The notes: generated by a model not told the origin, from the sequence alone. 64,000 nucleotides of DNA from Pseudoalteromonas sp. H105 (GCF_001469215.1 NZ_LOFH01000006.1:62001-126000); one strand, 5' to 3'. Positions 48,119 to 57,256 are shown, numbered from the stretch's first letter. Numbers and translations: made by a program.

Positions 48119-49473
48119 CATTAGAAGATAAAATACGAAAGCATATTGTAAAAGTTAACAATGGTAGCGGGGTGTTAGTTCAACCTTCGGATAAAAACAT
48201 CAGTTATATATTTACAGCGAAACATTGCATACAGGAAGATGAAAAATCTGCTGTAAAAACAAAAGAGGAAATTATAGTAAAAAGAATCGATAAGTCATCA
48301 GATAGCGGCTTTGAATCAATTACAGTAAGAGAAGTTGTATTTTCACCTGACAAAGATGTCGCAATATTACAAGTTAACTACCAAGATGGACTTTGTATCA
48401 CCCCAAATATTAATCTTATAGAGCAGAGTGAAAGAGTTCAGCTTTGGGGATTTCCTCAACAAGCAGTAAAGCAACAGACTACTTTATTTGATGAGCTACA
48501 AACATTTACACTCGAAATGCTTAGAAGAGAGGAATCGTTTTATCAATTTAGAAACCTCTCGGTAGCAAATTATGACGATGTTCAAGGTTATTCTGGCGGA
48601 GGTGTTTTTTATCCTGTGCAAGGTGACGTTAGTTTAGTAGCGATTGAAAATCGCATGGCTGATAAAAGTGCTGAACATCAACATATTCAGGCTTTGCCGT
48701 TAAAACTCTTTTACGACTTAATTACTGAGAATAGCTTACCTCCAATACTTCCTTCTCATATGACAAACATTGAAGAAGTTAAATCGAAAATATTTAAGTT
48801 TGATAATTGTGATAATGAATCTAACTTTGTGCAAGCTAAGGCTACGCTTCTTAAAATTGCAAGTAACTACTTGGAAAAAGGTTTTTGTAGTCCTAATGAG
48901 ATATTAAGTGAGTTAAAAGAGTTTCTGCTAGTCCCTAAAAGAAATGCAGAAGAATTAATAAATGAAAAACTTTGGGTTGCTCTTCTTGAAATAGTAATAA
49001 TAAAACACTTGATAGAAGAAGAAACTGAAAGAGCGATAGATATAAAATATCTAAGGGAAATTTTTGATTCAGTGAGAGTTATATTTATCAATTCAGAAAA
49101 TACATGGAAAAGGTTTGTACCTAATATTCTTTGCACGGATTTTAGTAACTTAAAACAAAATGGAATAGCGTTGCTTGTTCTAATTGGAGATAAGTATTGG
49201 CCTGAAGATCCAATATTAAAAATAGATCATTTTCGAAATGCACAACCAGATATTACAAGAGGTTTGAACTGTGATTTTCATTTGATTGATACTGTTGATA
49301 AGTCACCTGTTCTAACAGGAGCGGTTAAAGTCGTGCACTTAGCTAAATTACATGATAAGTGCTACGTTGATAACGAATTTAGATTACAAAAACTTAGATT
49401 GGGCCAAGTCACAGATTTTTTGATGAAAAGTTATTCAATCTATATTCCTAAAGTAGAGGAAAATAATGTCTAG
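48115..49473 (+). CDS. Trypsin-like serine protease with C-terminal defence-associated domain
   Basis: Protein of 452 residues. Residues ~10-205 are a trypsin-like domain with a complete triad: His37 in FTAKHC, Asp81 in DVAIL and Ser160 in QGYSGGG. There is no signal peptide, so it acts in the cytoplasm. The C-terminal ~240 residues are helical and then end in a segment (VRVIFINSENTWKRFVPNIL, LNCDFHLIDTV) that probably links it to the ATPase machinery. It overlaps the upstream MBL gene (4 bases) and the downstream middle component gene (8 bases). Together with the MBL hydrolase it forms the two-effector arrangement named Lamassu hydrolase-protease. Confidence 0.83.
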   Translation: MTLEDKIRKHIVKVNNGSGVLVQPSDKNISYIFTAKHCIQEDEKSAVKTKEEIIVKRIDKSSDSGFESITVREVVFSPDKDVAILQVNYQDGLCITPNINLIEQSERVQLWGFPQQAVKQQTTLFDELQTFTLEMLRREESFYQFRNLSVANYDDVQGYSGGGVFYPVQGDVSLVAIENRMADKSAEHQHIQALPLKLFYDLITENSLPPILPSHMTNIEEVKSKIFKFDNCDNESNFVQAKATLLKIASNYLEKGFCSPNEILSELKEFLLVPKRNAEELINEKLWVALLEIVIIKHLIEEETERAIDIKYLREIFDSVRVIFINSENTWKRFVPNILCTDFSNLKQNGIALLVLIGDKYWPEDPILKIDHFRNAQPDITRGLNCDFHLIDTVDKSPVLTGAVKVVHLAKLHDKCYVDNEFRLQKLRLGQVTDFLMKSYSIYIPKVEENNV

Positions 49474-50017
49474 TTTTACACGTGTTGGAAGTGAAAACTT
49501 TACGTCAATAGAAAAAGAGTTTAGTACCGCTTCAATTAAGCATTTCGCAGTCAATCAAAATGGAGCTAAGTTAAGAGCTTTTTACTGTCATTTCGAAACA
49601 ATATCTGAGCTTAGTAATTTATGGCTTCAGTGGATAAGCTTTTTAGCTAGTGAGTATTTCAAAGATGATTTATCTATATTTGAGAAGATGAATATATATG
49701 TATTGTTTTCTTGTAATGAAGATATACCTAAAAGTATACAGTTTAGTATTGAAAATAATAAATTTGCAGTTAGAAAGCTCATATATGATAAAAGTTGTGT
49801 TTCTCTTCCTGATAAAGAAATTATTAATTTCTTAGACAGAAAAATACTCTCATCTCATATAAATATTGAAGAGCCTTTAGAAGAAAAGGGTGATATTGAA
49901 ATTTCAAAAATTGGTACTGATTTAATAAGAGAATATAATCGCGCTTCTAATATTGGTGAAGTAAATGATGCTTTCTTTAAAGAATGGCTTGAAGCTCAGT
50001 TAAGTAAGGAAATTTAA
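49466..50017 (+). CDS. Middle component of the SMC-ATPase defence system (LmuC-like)
   Basis: Protein of 183 residues with no catalytic motif visible. Its size and its place immediately before the SMC-like ATPase gene match LmuC of Lamassu or the middle component (MC) of ABC-three-component systems, which bridges effector and ATPase. Sequence stretches such as FYCHFETISELSNLWLQWI are not diagnostic to my eye. It overlaps both neighbours (8 bases with the protease, one base with the ATPase). The assignment rests on context. Confidence 0.65.
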   Translation: MSSFTRVGSENFTSIEKEFSTASIKHFAVNQNGAKLRAFYCHFETISELSNLWLQWISFLASEYFKDDLSIFEKMNIYVLFSCNEDIPKSIQFSIENNKFAVRKLIYDKSCVSLPDKEIINFLDRKILSSHINIEEPLEEKGDIEISKIGTDLIREYNRASNIGEVNDAFFKEWLEAQLSKEI

Positions 50018-53000
50018 TGAAAATTAAAAATGTATCTATACAGGCTTTTAAGTCATATTTATTACCAGAAAATGGCTTTTTTAATTTTGAAATTGAAAGA
50101 GCAATGGGAAAAAAAGAGATTGCTGATTTTATTTCATTATATGCACCAAATGGTTTCGGTAAAACTAGTTTCTATGATGGAGTCGATTTTGCAATAACGA
50201 ATAATGTTAATAGATATATAAAGGGAAAAAAAGCTAAGAGTAATGCGTCTTTGTGTATTGATAGTGGTAGTAAATATATACTTAGAAACAAAAATGCTGA
50301 TCAATATGAATTTGAAACAGGTAAGTCTCTTCCTACTCTATTAAGTGTAACCACAACCAAAAAAAGCTATAAAAATGAGGTTACAAAGCCTAAACCAAAT
50401 CAAAAAACTGATTACCTATCTAATAGAGCTAAACCAGAGAATCAGAGAACGGATAAAACTGAGTTTATGGAAAGAGTCCTTCTTTCCCAAGAGTCTATCG
50501 ACTCATTTCTTAGGGAAACTAATCCGCAAGATAGGTTTAATGATTTTATAAAACATTCCGACTCACGGTTAATCGAACTTTTTGAACAGCGAGAAATAAT
50601 TAGAAAGCAATGCAAAGAACTGGAATCTGCGATAAGTAAACTTGAACAGGATATAGATAAAAATAAAGTAGAGGTTGAAAATATTGGTTCTATTTCCTCA
50701 CCTTTTTCTGAGGTTAATAAAATAATCCAAGAATTAAATTTACTTGAGTTGTATAAAATTAGAAGCTTTTCTAGTCCTTTTAGCCAAAATGATCATGAAA
50801 TCCTTAAAAATGAGCTTCTTATCATTAAAGAAAAGTTGCAAGGACATGTTAGACAAAAAGTAGATACCAAAATTGCTCTTATAGAAGAATTTTTGAATAG
50901 TGAAGAGGTAATATCATCTAATCTAAATGATCTTAATAATTTAATTAACCAGCTCAAAGAAGAAAAAATCGCTTTTGAAAAAATATCCGAGAAAGAAGCT
51001 GCTGAAAAGAGATTAAATGAAGAGGTTTCTTTAATTAGCGCCGTAAAGATAGATATTCAAAAGATTAATGAAGCAATAGAGCAAATAGAATCATACTTAC
51101 TTTTTGGCAAAGAACTAAGTGAGCTAAAAAGCAACAAAGAACAACTAATTTCAAAAATAGCAGCTAAGAAAAATTATGAGTCAGAAATTAACTTAAAACA
51201 TTCAGATCTAGTTAAAAGGTCAAGTGAAGCTAGTAAAGAGTTGTTCAGGTTACGTGATTTAATAGATAGAGTTGAATATATTTTCAAAGAAATAAAAAGC
51301 TTAGAAAAATTAATTTCAAACGATAAGAGTGAAGTCGAAGAAAGAAATAGTGTTATAAGAAATAAAAAAAACCAACTAAGGCTGTTCGAAACTGAATTAG
51401 CAATTGTAAAAAGTTTTGAAATCCTAAAACCAATAACTATTCAGCCTGAATGGGCATCGGAGACTAGGAATTTAGCATATAACTTAAATTTATATCACAA
51501 TGATTATTGTGAAAATAAAAATTTAATTGAAAAAGAAGAAAAGTCCCTATCATTGTTAGAGAGTAAGATTAATGATGCGAATATGCAGTCTAACTCAATT
51601 ATTAATTTAATTAACAGTGCTTCCGAAATTATTGATGCTACTAAGCAATCTCGTTGCCCCGTTTGTAATCATGATCATGCCAATTTTGATAATTTAAAAA
51701 ATTCACTTCTTTCTAATAATGTTTTTAATGACTACCAACAATCTTTGAGGCTTTCTCATAATCAAACACTTAACAATCTAACTTCTCTGAAAGATACAAG
51801 CAGAAGTCAAGAAAGCTTATATCGTTCTAGGCTAATTGGAGTAATTGAAAGATATGAATCATCCATTTCAGAATTAGCTGCGACTATCAAACTTGAGGAA
51901 ATTAATTCTCAAAATAAAATAGCTTCATTAGAAGAAAACCTCTCAAGGCTAAGCTCTTTAAAAGAGCAAACAGAGTTTAGTGAAGAGAATGAATTCAGCA
52001 AGTCTTTATTATCAAAAGCTAATAATCAACAACAGATCATGGTTAAGCTAGATGAGCAAAAACACAGGTCATTTGAACAAATTAGCTTATTAAATATTGA
52101 AGTCTCTCAATTAGAGAGTCAGCTTTCGGAAGCACAACTTAGAGTTAATGAAAAACAACAATATTTAACTCAATTTAAAGAACTTATAGAAATATTAGAT
52201 TTAGAAGAAGTTGCTCATAGTAGTAATGGTTTGGAGTTAAGACTGTTTCTCAACGATCGTCTTTCTATCAAAAATAAAGCTTTACATCAATTAGTTCTGG
52301 ATAGTGAAAAACTAAAACGTGAAGTGTTAATGTTGAGCAAAGAATATTCTGATTCATCAAGTGAAGTTACAGAAAAAGTCGAGAGTCTAAGAAAGGCAAT
52401 TAGCTTTAAAAGATCAAATCTTGTAAAACTTTTAGAAGTATGTAATTTATTTTCAATTCAAATGCCTGATAATGAAGATTCTTTAGTTAATGTTAAAGAA
52501 TTACTTATCGAAAAGTCTCCAGAATTATACCGTGAAAGAGAAGTATATGATTTGCACTTGGAAAATTGCACTATATTAGAGAAGTTGTCAAATCAGGCAT
52601 TAGATTTTAGTAAGCTGGGGTTAATAAAAGCTGAAGTATATAGTTTAGAATTGAGAGTTGCCTTACACAGAGAATTGCTTGAGCCTTTAGAAAATGATTT
52701 AACAAAAATTAATAAACACATCCAAACTAGAGCGAATAATTTTTTTAATACTCCGCTTATAAATCAAATATATGAATCAATTGATCCTCACCCAGACTTC
52801 AAAAAAGTTCAGTTTGAATGTACTTTGCATGATAAATCAAAGGGAGAGTTGAATATTTATGCGTATGACCCCTCCGAAAGTTTAAGGTCACCACCTAATC
52901 TGACTTTTAGTTCTGCTCAAATAAATGTCCTTAGCTTAAGTATTTTTCTTGCAAGGGCTTTGACAACAAAAGATGATGATAAAGAAGACGTTAATTTTAT

Positions 53001-53214
53001 TTTTATCGACGATCCTATTCAATCGATGGATTCAATTAATATTTTGAGTTTAATAGATCTACTACGAAACTTGATCGTTAATTTTAAAAAACAGATTATT
53101 ATTTCTACTCATGATGAAAACTTTCATGAATTGTTAAAAAGAAAAATTCCAAATAATTTATATAAATCAAAATACTTAAGACTAGAAAGTTTTGGAAAAG
53201 CAATTGAAGATTAA
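50017..53214 (+). CDS. Rad50/SMC-like ATPase of the defence operon (LmuB-like)
   Basis: Protein of 1065 residues with ABC-type head segments at both ends and long coiled coils between. Walker A is APNGFGKTSFYDG near residue 48. A zinc-hook motif SRCPVCNHDHANF lies near residue 545, as in Rad50, with coiled coils on both sides. The ABC signature region is LTFSSAQINVLSLSIFLARAL near 965, and Walker B is FIFIDDPIQSMD near 1005, followed by the IISTHDENFHELL switch. It is distinct from the housekeeping smc. It presumably senses unusual DNA ends or replicons and triggers the encoded effectors. Confidence 0.85.
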   Translation: MKIKNVSIQAFKSYLLPENGFFNFEIERAMGKKEIADFISLYAPNGFGKTSFYDGVDFAITNNVNRYIKGKKAKSNASLCIDSGSKYILRNKNADQYEFETGKSLPTLLSVTTTKKSYKNEVTKPKPNQKTDYLSNRAKPENQRTDKTEFMERVLLSQESIDSFLRETNPQDRFNDFIKHSDSRLIELFEQREIIRKQCKELESAISKLEQDIDKNKVEVENIGSISSPFSEVNKIIQELNLLELYKIRSFSSPFSQNDHEILKNELLIIKEKLQGHVRQKVDTKIALIEEFLNSEEVISSNLNDLNNLINQLKEEKIAFEKISEKEAAEKRLNEEVSLISAVKIDIQKINEAIEQIESYLLFGKELSELKSNKEQLISKIAAKKNYESEINLKHSDLVKRSSEASKELFRLRDLIDRVEYIFKEIKSLEKLISNDKSEVEERNSVIRNKKNQLRLFETELAIVKSFEILKPITIQPEWASETRNLAYNLNLYHNDYCENKNLIEKEEKSLSLLESKINDANMQSNSIINLINSASEIIDATKQSRCPVCNHDHANFDNLKNSLLSNNVFNDYQQSLRLSHNQTLNNLTSLKDTSRSQESLYRSRLIGVIERYESSISELAATIKLEEINSQNKIASLEENLSRLSSLKEQTEFSEENEFSKSLLSKANNQQQIMVKLDEQKHRSFEQISLLNIEVSQLESQLSEAQLRVNEKQQYLTQFKELIEILDLEEVAHSSNGLELRLFLNDRLSIKNKALHQLVLDSEKLKREVLMLSKEYSDSSSEVTEKVESLRKAISFKRSNLVKLLEVCNLFSIQMPDNEDSLVNVKELLIEKSPELYREREVYDLHLENCTILEKLSNQALDFSKLGLIKAEVYSLELRVALHRELLEPLENDLTKINKHIQTRANNFFNTPLINQIYESIDPHPDFKKVQFECTLHDKSKGELNIYAYDPSESLRSPPNLTFSSAQINVLSLSIFLARALTTKDDDKEDVNFIFIDDPIQSMDSINILSLIDLLRNLIVNFKKQIIISTHDENFHELLKRKIPNNLYKSKYLRLESFGKAIED

Positions 53215-53649
53215 AAGATTGTAACTCTTTAACACTAATGAATTGAACTTCATAATTGATATCAAGGAAATTATGAGTTTAAAGCTTAGATATATTTAAT
53301 TACGCTTTAACAACTTAATAAAATGCAATAAGAAAAATGGATATGCTAAAGAAAGTTTATAGGTATTAGAATGTAACCGACACAACCTTTACAAAGCCTT
53401 AAAATGATTAATCTTATTTCTTCATTTATGGAGAGGCTATCTTCAGTTTGTGAATCACTTTGAATGATTCTGAATTTAAGATGGATAAGCCTATATCCAA
53501 GTTGAGTCATATGCTGCTATCCATGAGAGGGCTTTATAACTCACATGGTCGGGATAAACTAAAATTTCAGAATTTGAATGACTGAGAATCTCATATCGAA
53601 TGATGGATACCATCAGTCAAATCAAGTGGCGCTGTATTGGAAGTTGGGG
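53215..53649. other. Non-coding stretch after the defence operon
   Basis: About 435 bp without a convincing coding frame. TGTAACCGACA near 53369-53379 could be a transposon right terminus (ends of Tn7-like elements finish with ACA), but no matching left terminus was found. The TGAGAATCTCA palindrome near 53582 is shared with 39541. The boundary between island and core genome lies somewhere here, because the csrB neighbourhood to the right is core. Confidence 0.45.
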
Positions 53650-53667
53650 TGTGCGATATATCTTACG
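53650..53667. promoter_or_regulatory. GacA/UvrY-box-like upstream activating site of csrB
   Basis: TGTGCG-N6-CTTACG, matching the TGTAAG-N6-CTTACA consensus at 9 of 12 positions. It is centred about 165 bp upstream of the predicted csrB start, the distance at which GacA boxes occur upstream of rsm/csr small RNA genes in Pseudomonas and relatives. Confidence 0.7.
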
Positions 53668-53783
53668 TTGATGTGCGTATTGTCAGTTAAAACCACTTAA
53701 AATAGGTGGTTAATACACTTAACTATCTGTTTTTTAGTAAAAATAAATTTGTTTCATAAATGTTGCAATAAAAAAATCTTTGT

Positions 53784-53812
53784 TTGACGCTTTCACTTAT
53801 TCAAGATTCCAT
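53784..53812 (+). promoter_or_regulatory. Probable csrB promoter
   Basis: TTGACG (53784-53789), 17-bp spacer and TTCCAT (53807-53812), with TATTAT slightly downstream as an alternative -10. Transcription would begin around 53820-53826. The weak -10 fits an activator-dependent promoter. Confidence 0.55.
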
Positions 53813-53823
53813 TATTATTTAAC

Positions 53824-54229
53824 GCATCAAGACGATACTGACTCAACGATTGAGCAGATGCCAAGGAAATGGATTACGGCAAATTAGCATGAAGCTAGGC
53901 AAGAAGCCAAATGGACAAGCATACAAGGACAGCAAGGAAGAATAAGGACACTGCCAGGATGCGGCACATTAGCGGAGCTAATGAAAAGGATTACACTAAG
54001 GATTATATTACAGGAAGTAATAGGAGCGCTTGGAAGCGTAGGAACAGCCAGGGTGGCAAGTGGATAGCACTAGGATGTGTAAAGTTGCAGCGATGCAATA
54101 TGAGGGTGTATATAGGATGTATACCCGTTCAGGGGATGATCAAAAAGGTAGCTTCGGCGTAGGTATGGATGCCTTATTATGGATGAAGTCAGATTGGGGC
54201 GTAACTATATGTTACGCCTTAGTTTTATT
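53824..54229 (+). ncRNA. csrB: CsrB-type small RNA (CsrA-sequestering)
   Basis: Regulatory RNA that titrates the translational repressor CsrA by offering many GGA binding sites. The ~405-nt stretch contains about twenty GGA triplets, about a dozen as AGGA, many in small predicted stem-loops (for example GCCAGGATGCGGC and TACAGGAAGTA). It ends in a strong terminator. A reading frame of 83 codons inside it is rich in K, R, N and G and looks accidental. In E. coli csrB also lies beside yqcC-truC-yqcA, genes that are found 1.4 kb downstream here. The 5' end is approximate. Expected regulation is by BarA/UvrY (GacS/GacA) through the upstream box at 53650. Confidence 0.88.
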
Positions 54230-54230
54230 T
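54198..54230 (+). terminator. csrB terminator
   Basis: Perfect 8-bp stem GGCGTAAC / GTTACGCC with loop TATAT, followed by TTAGTTTTATTT. Confidence 0.9.
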
Positions 54231-54255
54231 GCAAGTATGTTAATCTAATTACATC

Positions 54256-54555
54256 TCATATCTTGTGTGGAGGTACGATCACACTTTTCAACATTTCATT
54301 TTCCATCAGTAAGACCCCTTGATAAACGCTTTGACCGTCACTTGAAAATTCAAACATAAACTCGCTTTTTATTCCCGGTTTACCATTTTTTAAAATGCCC
54401 AGGCGACGCTTGGTACATGCGACACTCATCAGCTGGACCTGCAGTTGCTCACTTTGTCGTTTAGCGTGTGCGTTTGCTGCTTCTGCCACTTTTCGGTTTA
54501 GCCAAAACAGGTATATTACACTGCCAATTAGGATGAATGTCCACAAACTTGCCAT
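54256..54555 (-). CDS. DUF3301 family protein
   Basis: Protein of 99 residues with an N-terminal membrane segment (SLWTFILIGSVIYLFWL) and a small basic soluble domain (CTKRRLGILKNGKPGIKSEFM, in part). It resembles DUF3301, small proteins found beside DUF3549 in Vibrio, Shewanella and Pseudoalteromonas. The ATG at 54555 lies one base after the stop of the upstream DUF3549 gene; a TTG at 54576 is also open but would overlap that gene. Function unknown. It converges with csrB, whose terminator lies 26 bp past its stop. Confidence 0.75.
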   Translation of the reverse strand: MASLWTFILIGSVIYLFWLNRKVAEAANAHAKRQSEQLQVQLMSVACTKRRLGILKNGKPGIKSEFMFEFSSDGQSVYQGVLLMENEMLKSVIVPPHKI

Positions 54556-54556
54556 G

Positions 54557-55585
54557 TTAAGAAAATAACCTTCCAATTGCGCGAGCGAGTGTTTCGCTGC
54601 GGTTTTCTTTTCGTAGTAAACCTAATAGATGCGGGCGTACTGCTGGAATTGCAACTAAGTCAGCAAAAATACTTGGGAAAAGGGTTTCAATTTCTTGATG
54701 ATGAGCACAGTTATCCATAAAGATATGTAGCCTTTCAGGTTCTTCTAATAATGAATAACAACGCCCTGCAATGGTCAGTAATACGTCTGAATCTGTGGCA
54801 AGTGTGCTCGCTAGCACAGCATCAACTATTTGTGCAGTAAGGCCTTGCGCTTGCGAGTTCGACATTGCGCGCAGTGCACAAACAAGGGCTAATGAATCAT
54901 GTTCGTCAATTGCATTTTTTGCGTGTTTAGAAAATTGTTCGGTTAAGCTTATAGGGATATTTACATGTTCAAGCATAGCGCTGAGGGGTTGCAATACCTC
55001 AGCGGGGAGCTGTCCCCATGCATTTTTCAGATTAACTAAGTTGGTGTCGTTATCCAAGCGCAGTGCGTAATCAGCAATACCTTGAATTGCTAAACTTTGC
55101 CAGCTATTAAAACCTAGTTTAGAACTAAAATAAAGTTGCGTATATTCGTAATACTGCGATGCTGGTTGCTTTAGCAACACTTTTAGAAGTGCATTAAATG
55201 CCGCAAGTTTATTGGCGTTGGGCGTAAATACATACGGGTTATTATCGAGTTTGCCATCAGCTTGTTCACCCGTTAGATCATTGCCAAGTGCTTCTATCAC
55301 CATGTTGGCAAAATGATCTCGGCTAGCACACACCAATTTACTTTGTTCATCAACAGGGAATTTTAAAAACCAAACGTAAGGTTCTTTACTTGCTGAGCTG
55401 TCCCAAAACTGGATAGCAATCCATGCATGTCCTGCCAGTGGATATGGATAGGGGCTCTGGGCTTGCTCAATGGCATTGAATTGTTTTTTATCAATTTTGG
55501 TTATGCGTCTGCCAATATCAAAAGCACGCCATTGTGTGCCCGCTCCATCAAGAAGCTGCCCTAAAGTTGCTATTTGCTCAGTCAT
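54557..55585 (-). CDS. DUF3549 family protein
   Basis: Soluble protein of 342 residues without signal peptide. It opens MTEQIATLGQLLDGAGTQWR and contains YPYPLAGHAWIAIQFWD and EPYVWFLKFPVDEQ, which I associate with DUF3549. The C-terminal half is helical and leucine/alanine-rich (HEAT-like in feel). No activity is known. It is in an operon with the DUF3301 gene, reading away from yqcC. Confidence 0.75.
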   Translation of the reverse strand: MTEQIATLGQLLDGAGTQWRAFDIGRRITKIDKKQFNAIEQAQSPYPYPLAGHAWIAIQFWDSSASKEPYVWFLKFPVDEQSKLVCASRDHFANMVIEALGNDLTGEQADGKLDNNPYVFTPNANKLAAFNALLKVLLKQPASQYYEYTQLYFSSKLGFNSWQSLAIQGIADYALRLDNDTNLVNLKNAWGQLPAEVLQPLSAMLEHVNIPISLTEQFSKHAKNAIDEHDSLALVCALRAMSNSQAQGLTAQIVDAVLASTLATDSDVLLTIAGRCYSLLEEPERLHIFMDNCAHHQEIETLFPSIFADLVAIPAVRPHLLGLLRKENRSETLARAIGRLFS

Positions 55586-55688
55586 TCTCTTCTCTAAAAT
55601 TTACACTGTACTATGCCGCTAATTATACGCGATAGCCGCTTATGAGGGAACAGGGTATAATCTTTGGGTCTATATAAAAGAGGTTGTA

Positions 55689-56009
55689 ATGACACACGTA
55701 ATTCAAGACTACCTAGTGCAATTAGAATATTTATTAAAACAGCATCAACGTTGGCAAAATGAGCCTATTGATAATGAGGCCTTACATTCTACAGTTCCCT
55801 TTTGCCACGATACGATGGCGTTTGAGCAATGGCTGCAATTTGTATTCATAAAGAAAATGTCTTTGCTAATTAAGCAACAGCAACCTTTACCAAGTAATAT
55901 GTCAATTGCGCCAATGGCAGAACTAATGCTGTCCAAGTCTATAGGTAGCGATGAAATAATCGAACTATTGAAAGAGATTGATAACTTTTTTGGAAGAGTA
56001 AATGATTGA
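55689..56009 (+). CDS. yqcC: YqcC family protein
   Basis: Small soluble protein of 106 residues of the YqcC family: FEQWLQFVFIKKMSLLIKQQ and PMAELMLSKSIGSDEIIELL are recognisable. The function is unknown. It overlaps the truC start by 8 bases. In E. coli yqcC, truC and yqcA are also adjacent and neighbour csrB. An AAAGAGGTTGTA ribosome binding region precedes the ATG. Confidence 0.88.
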   Translation: MTHVIQDYLVQLEYLLKQHQRWQNEPIDNEALHSTVPFCHDTMAFEQWLQFVFIKKMSLLIKQQQPLPSNMSIAPMAELMLSKSIGSDEIIELLKEIDNFFGRVND

Positions 56010-56766
56010 ACGTCCAGAGCCAGTTGTATTTGGTGAGCTCGAAATTTTATATCAAGATGCAGATTACATTGCGATAAATAAACCCTCAGGGTTACTTGTA
56101 CATCGCTCTTTTTTAGATAAACATGAAACGCAATTTGCTATGCAGATGTTGCGCGATCAAATAGGACAGCATGTCTTTCCGGTTCATCGATTAGACAGGC
56201 CTACCTCCGGTGTTTTATTGTTTGCTTTGAGCTCAGACGCTGCCCGCGACATCAATCAATTGTTTATCAATAACCAAATATCAAAACGTTACTTAGCTTT
56301 AGTACGTGGTTTTGCACCTGATTCAGTCTTTTTAGATAAGCCATTGAAAGAAGAACTGGATAAGATAGCTGATAAGTTTGCAGATCAAAACAAAGCCCCA
56401 CAAGAGGCCCAAACTCAGTTTAATTGCGTGCAGCAGTCTGCTTTACCTATCCCTATAGGCAAGTATCCAACAGTGCGCTATTCTTTGGTTGAGTGCTTCC
56501 CTAAAACAGGCCGAAAACACCAAATTAGACGGCACTTAAAGCACCTTTCCCTTCCTATTATTGGCGATGTAAATCATGGTGACAATCAGCATAATCAGTT
56601 TTTTAGGGAACACTTTGGATTGCGACGACTTATGTTATTTGCAACAGAGTTAAGCTTTGTTCATCCTTATACCAAGCAAGCAATAAACATTAAAGCGCCA
56701 TTGGGAGAAGCAATGCTGAGCATTTGTAAGCAACTCGGATGGCCACATGAAGAGAGGGATTATTAA
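56002..56766 (+). CDS. truC: tRNA pseudouridine(65) synthase TruC
   Basis: Isomerises U65 in the T stem of tRNA-Ile and tRNA-Asp to pseudouridine. The 254-residue RluA-family enzyme has the catalytic Asp in FPVHRLDRPTSGVLLFA near residue 66, preceded by IAINKPSGLLVHRS, and the later PKTGRKHQIRRHLKHL motif. There is no S4 domain, consistent with TruC. It overlaps yqcC by 8 bases and yqcA by one base. Confidence 0.92.
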   Translation: MIERPEPVVFGELEILYQDADYIAINKPSGLLVHRSFLDKHETQFAMQMLRDQIGQHVFPVHRLDRPTSGVLLFALSSDAARDINQLFINNQISKRYLALVRGFAPDSVFLDKPLKEELDKIADKFADQNKAPQEAQTQFNCVQQSALPIPIGKYPTVRYSLVECFPKTGRKHQIRRHLKHLSLPIIGDVNHGDNQHNQFFREHFGLRRLMLFATELSFVHPYTKQAINIKAPLGEAMLSICKQLGWPHEERDY

Positions 56767-57215
56767 TGGCGACTATTAACCTATTTGTAGGGAGCGTTTT
56801 TGGTGGGGCAGTGCGTTTAGCTGATGACGTGATGGCAGCAATTAAATGCTCAAATCATCGAGCTGTGTTGATTGAAACTCCCTCGCTTGACGACATAAAG
56901 TCAGCAAGCCATCTACTCATTATTACGTCAACGACAGGAAAAGGTGATATTCCAGGCAGCCTATCACCTTTATACGCAGAGCTTGAGAGTCAGTTTCCGA
57001 CATTAGCAGGGAAACCTTATGGGATTATCGCCTTGGGCGATAGAAATTATGGTGATACTTTTTGCGCCGCTGGGCGTAGTTTCGATGAGTTATTTAGAGA
57101 TTTACAGGCTAAGCCAATAGGGCATCGATTAGAAATTGATGCGAGTGAAGATTTTGAGCCATGGCCCGTTACGGAGCCTTGGTTAAAACGTTGGCTTGAG
57201 AAATTGCCTGAATGA
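56766..57215 (+). CDS. yqcA: Flavodoxin YqcA
   Basis: Short-chain flavodoxin of 149 residues (MioC/YqcA type). The FMN phosphate loop at the N-terminus (LFVGSVFGGAVRLADDVM) is followed by the ITSTTGKGDIPGSLSPLY loop and IALGDRNYGDTFCAAG near residue 95. Probable one-electron carrier in the cytoplasm; its partner is unknown. It overlaps truC by one base and ends at a bidirectional terminator shared with mltD. Confidence 0.9.
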   Translation: MATINLFVGSVFGGAVRLADDVMAAIKCSNHRAVLIETPSLDDIKSASHLLIITSTTGKGDIPGSLSPLYAELESQFPTLAGKPYGIIALGDRNYGDTFCAAGRSFDELFRDLQAKPIGHRLEIDASEDFEPWPVTEPWLKRWLEKLPE

Positions 57216-57219
57216 GTAG

Positions 57220-57243
57220 AAGGAGCGGCAAGACGCTCCTTTT
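57220..57243. terminator. Bidirectional terminator between yqcA and mltD
   Basis: Perfect stem AAGGAGCG / CGCTCCTT with a 6-base loop followed by TTT. It lies between the convergent stops of yqcA (57215) and mltD (57257). Confidence 0.85.
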
Positions 57244-57256
57244 AATAAGCCCTATT

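Noticed and set aside
50017..53214. Duplicate housekeeping smc or sbcC
   Set aside because: It is only distantly similar to the smc at 22762, carries a Rad50-type zinc hook, is overlapped with MBL/protease/middle-component genes, and is not beside sbcD.
53369..53379. TGTAACCGACA as the right terminus of the Tn7-like element
   Set aside because: No TGTCGGTTACA-type partner was found on the left side. ACCGACA also occurs at 41366-41372 but in the same orientation, so it cannot be the opposite end. Left unresolved.
39541..53592. Shared TGAGAATCTCA near 39541 and 53582 as island direct repeats
   Set aside because: Only 11 bp, palindromic, and the surrounding sequence is unrelated; chance is a sufficient explanation.
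53911..54162. An 83-codon open frame with K/R/N-rich translation
   Set aside because: It lies inside the csrB RNA, its composition reflects repeated AGGA motifs, it has no family resemblance, and it ends close to the RNA terminator.
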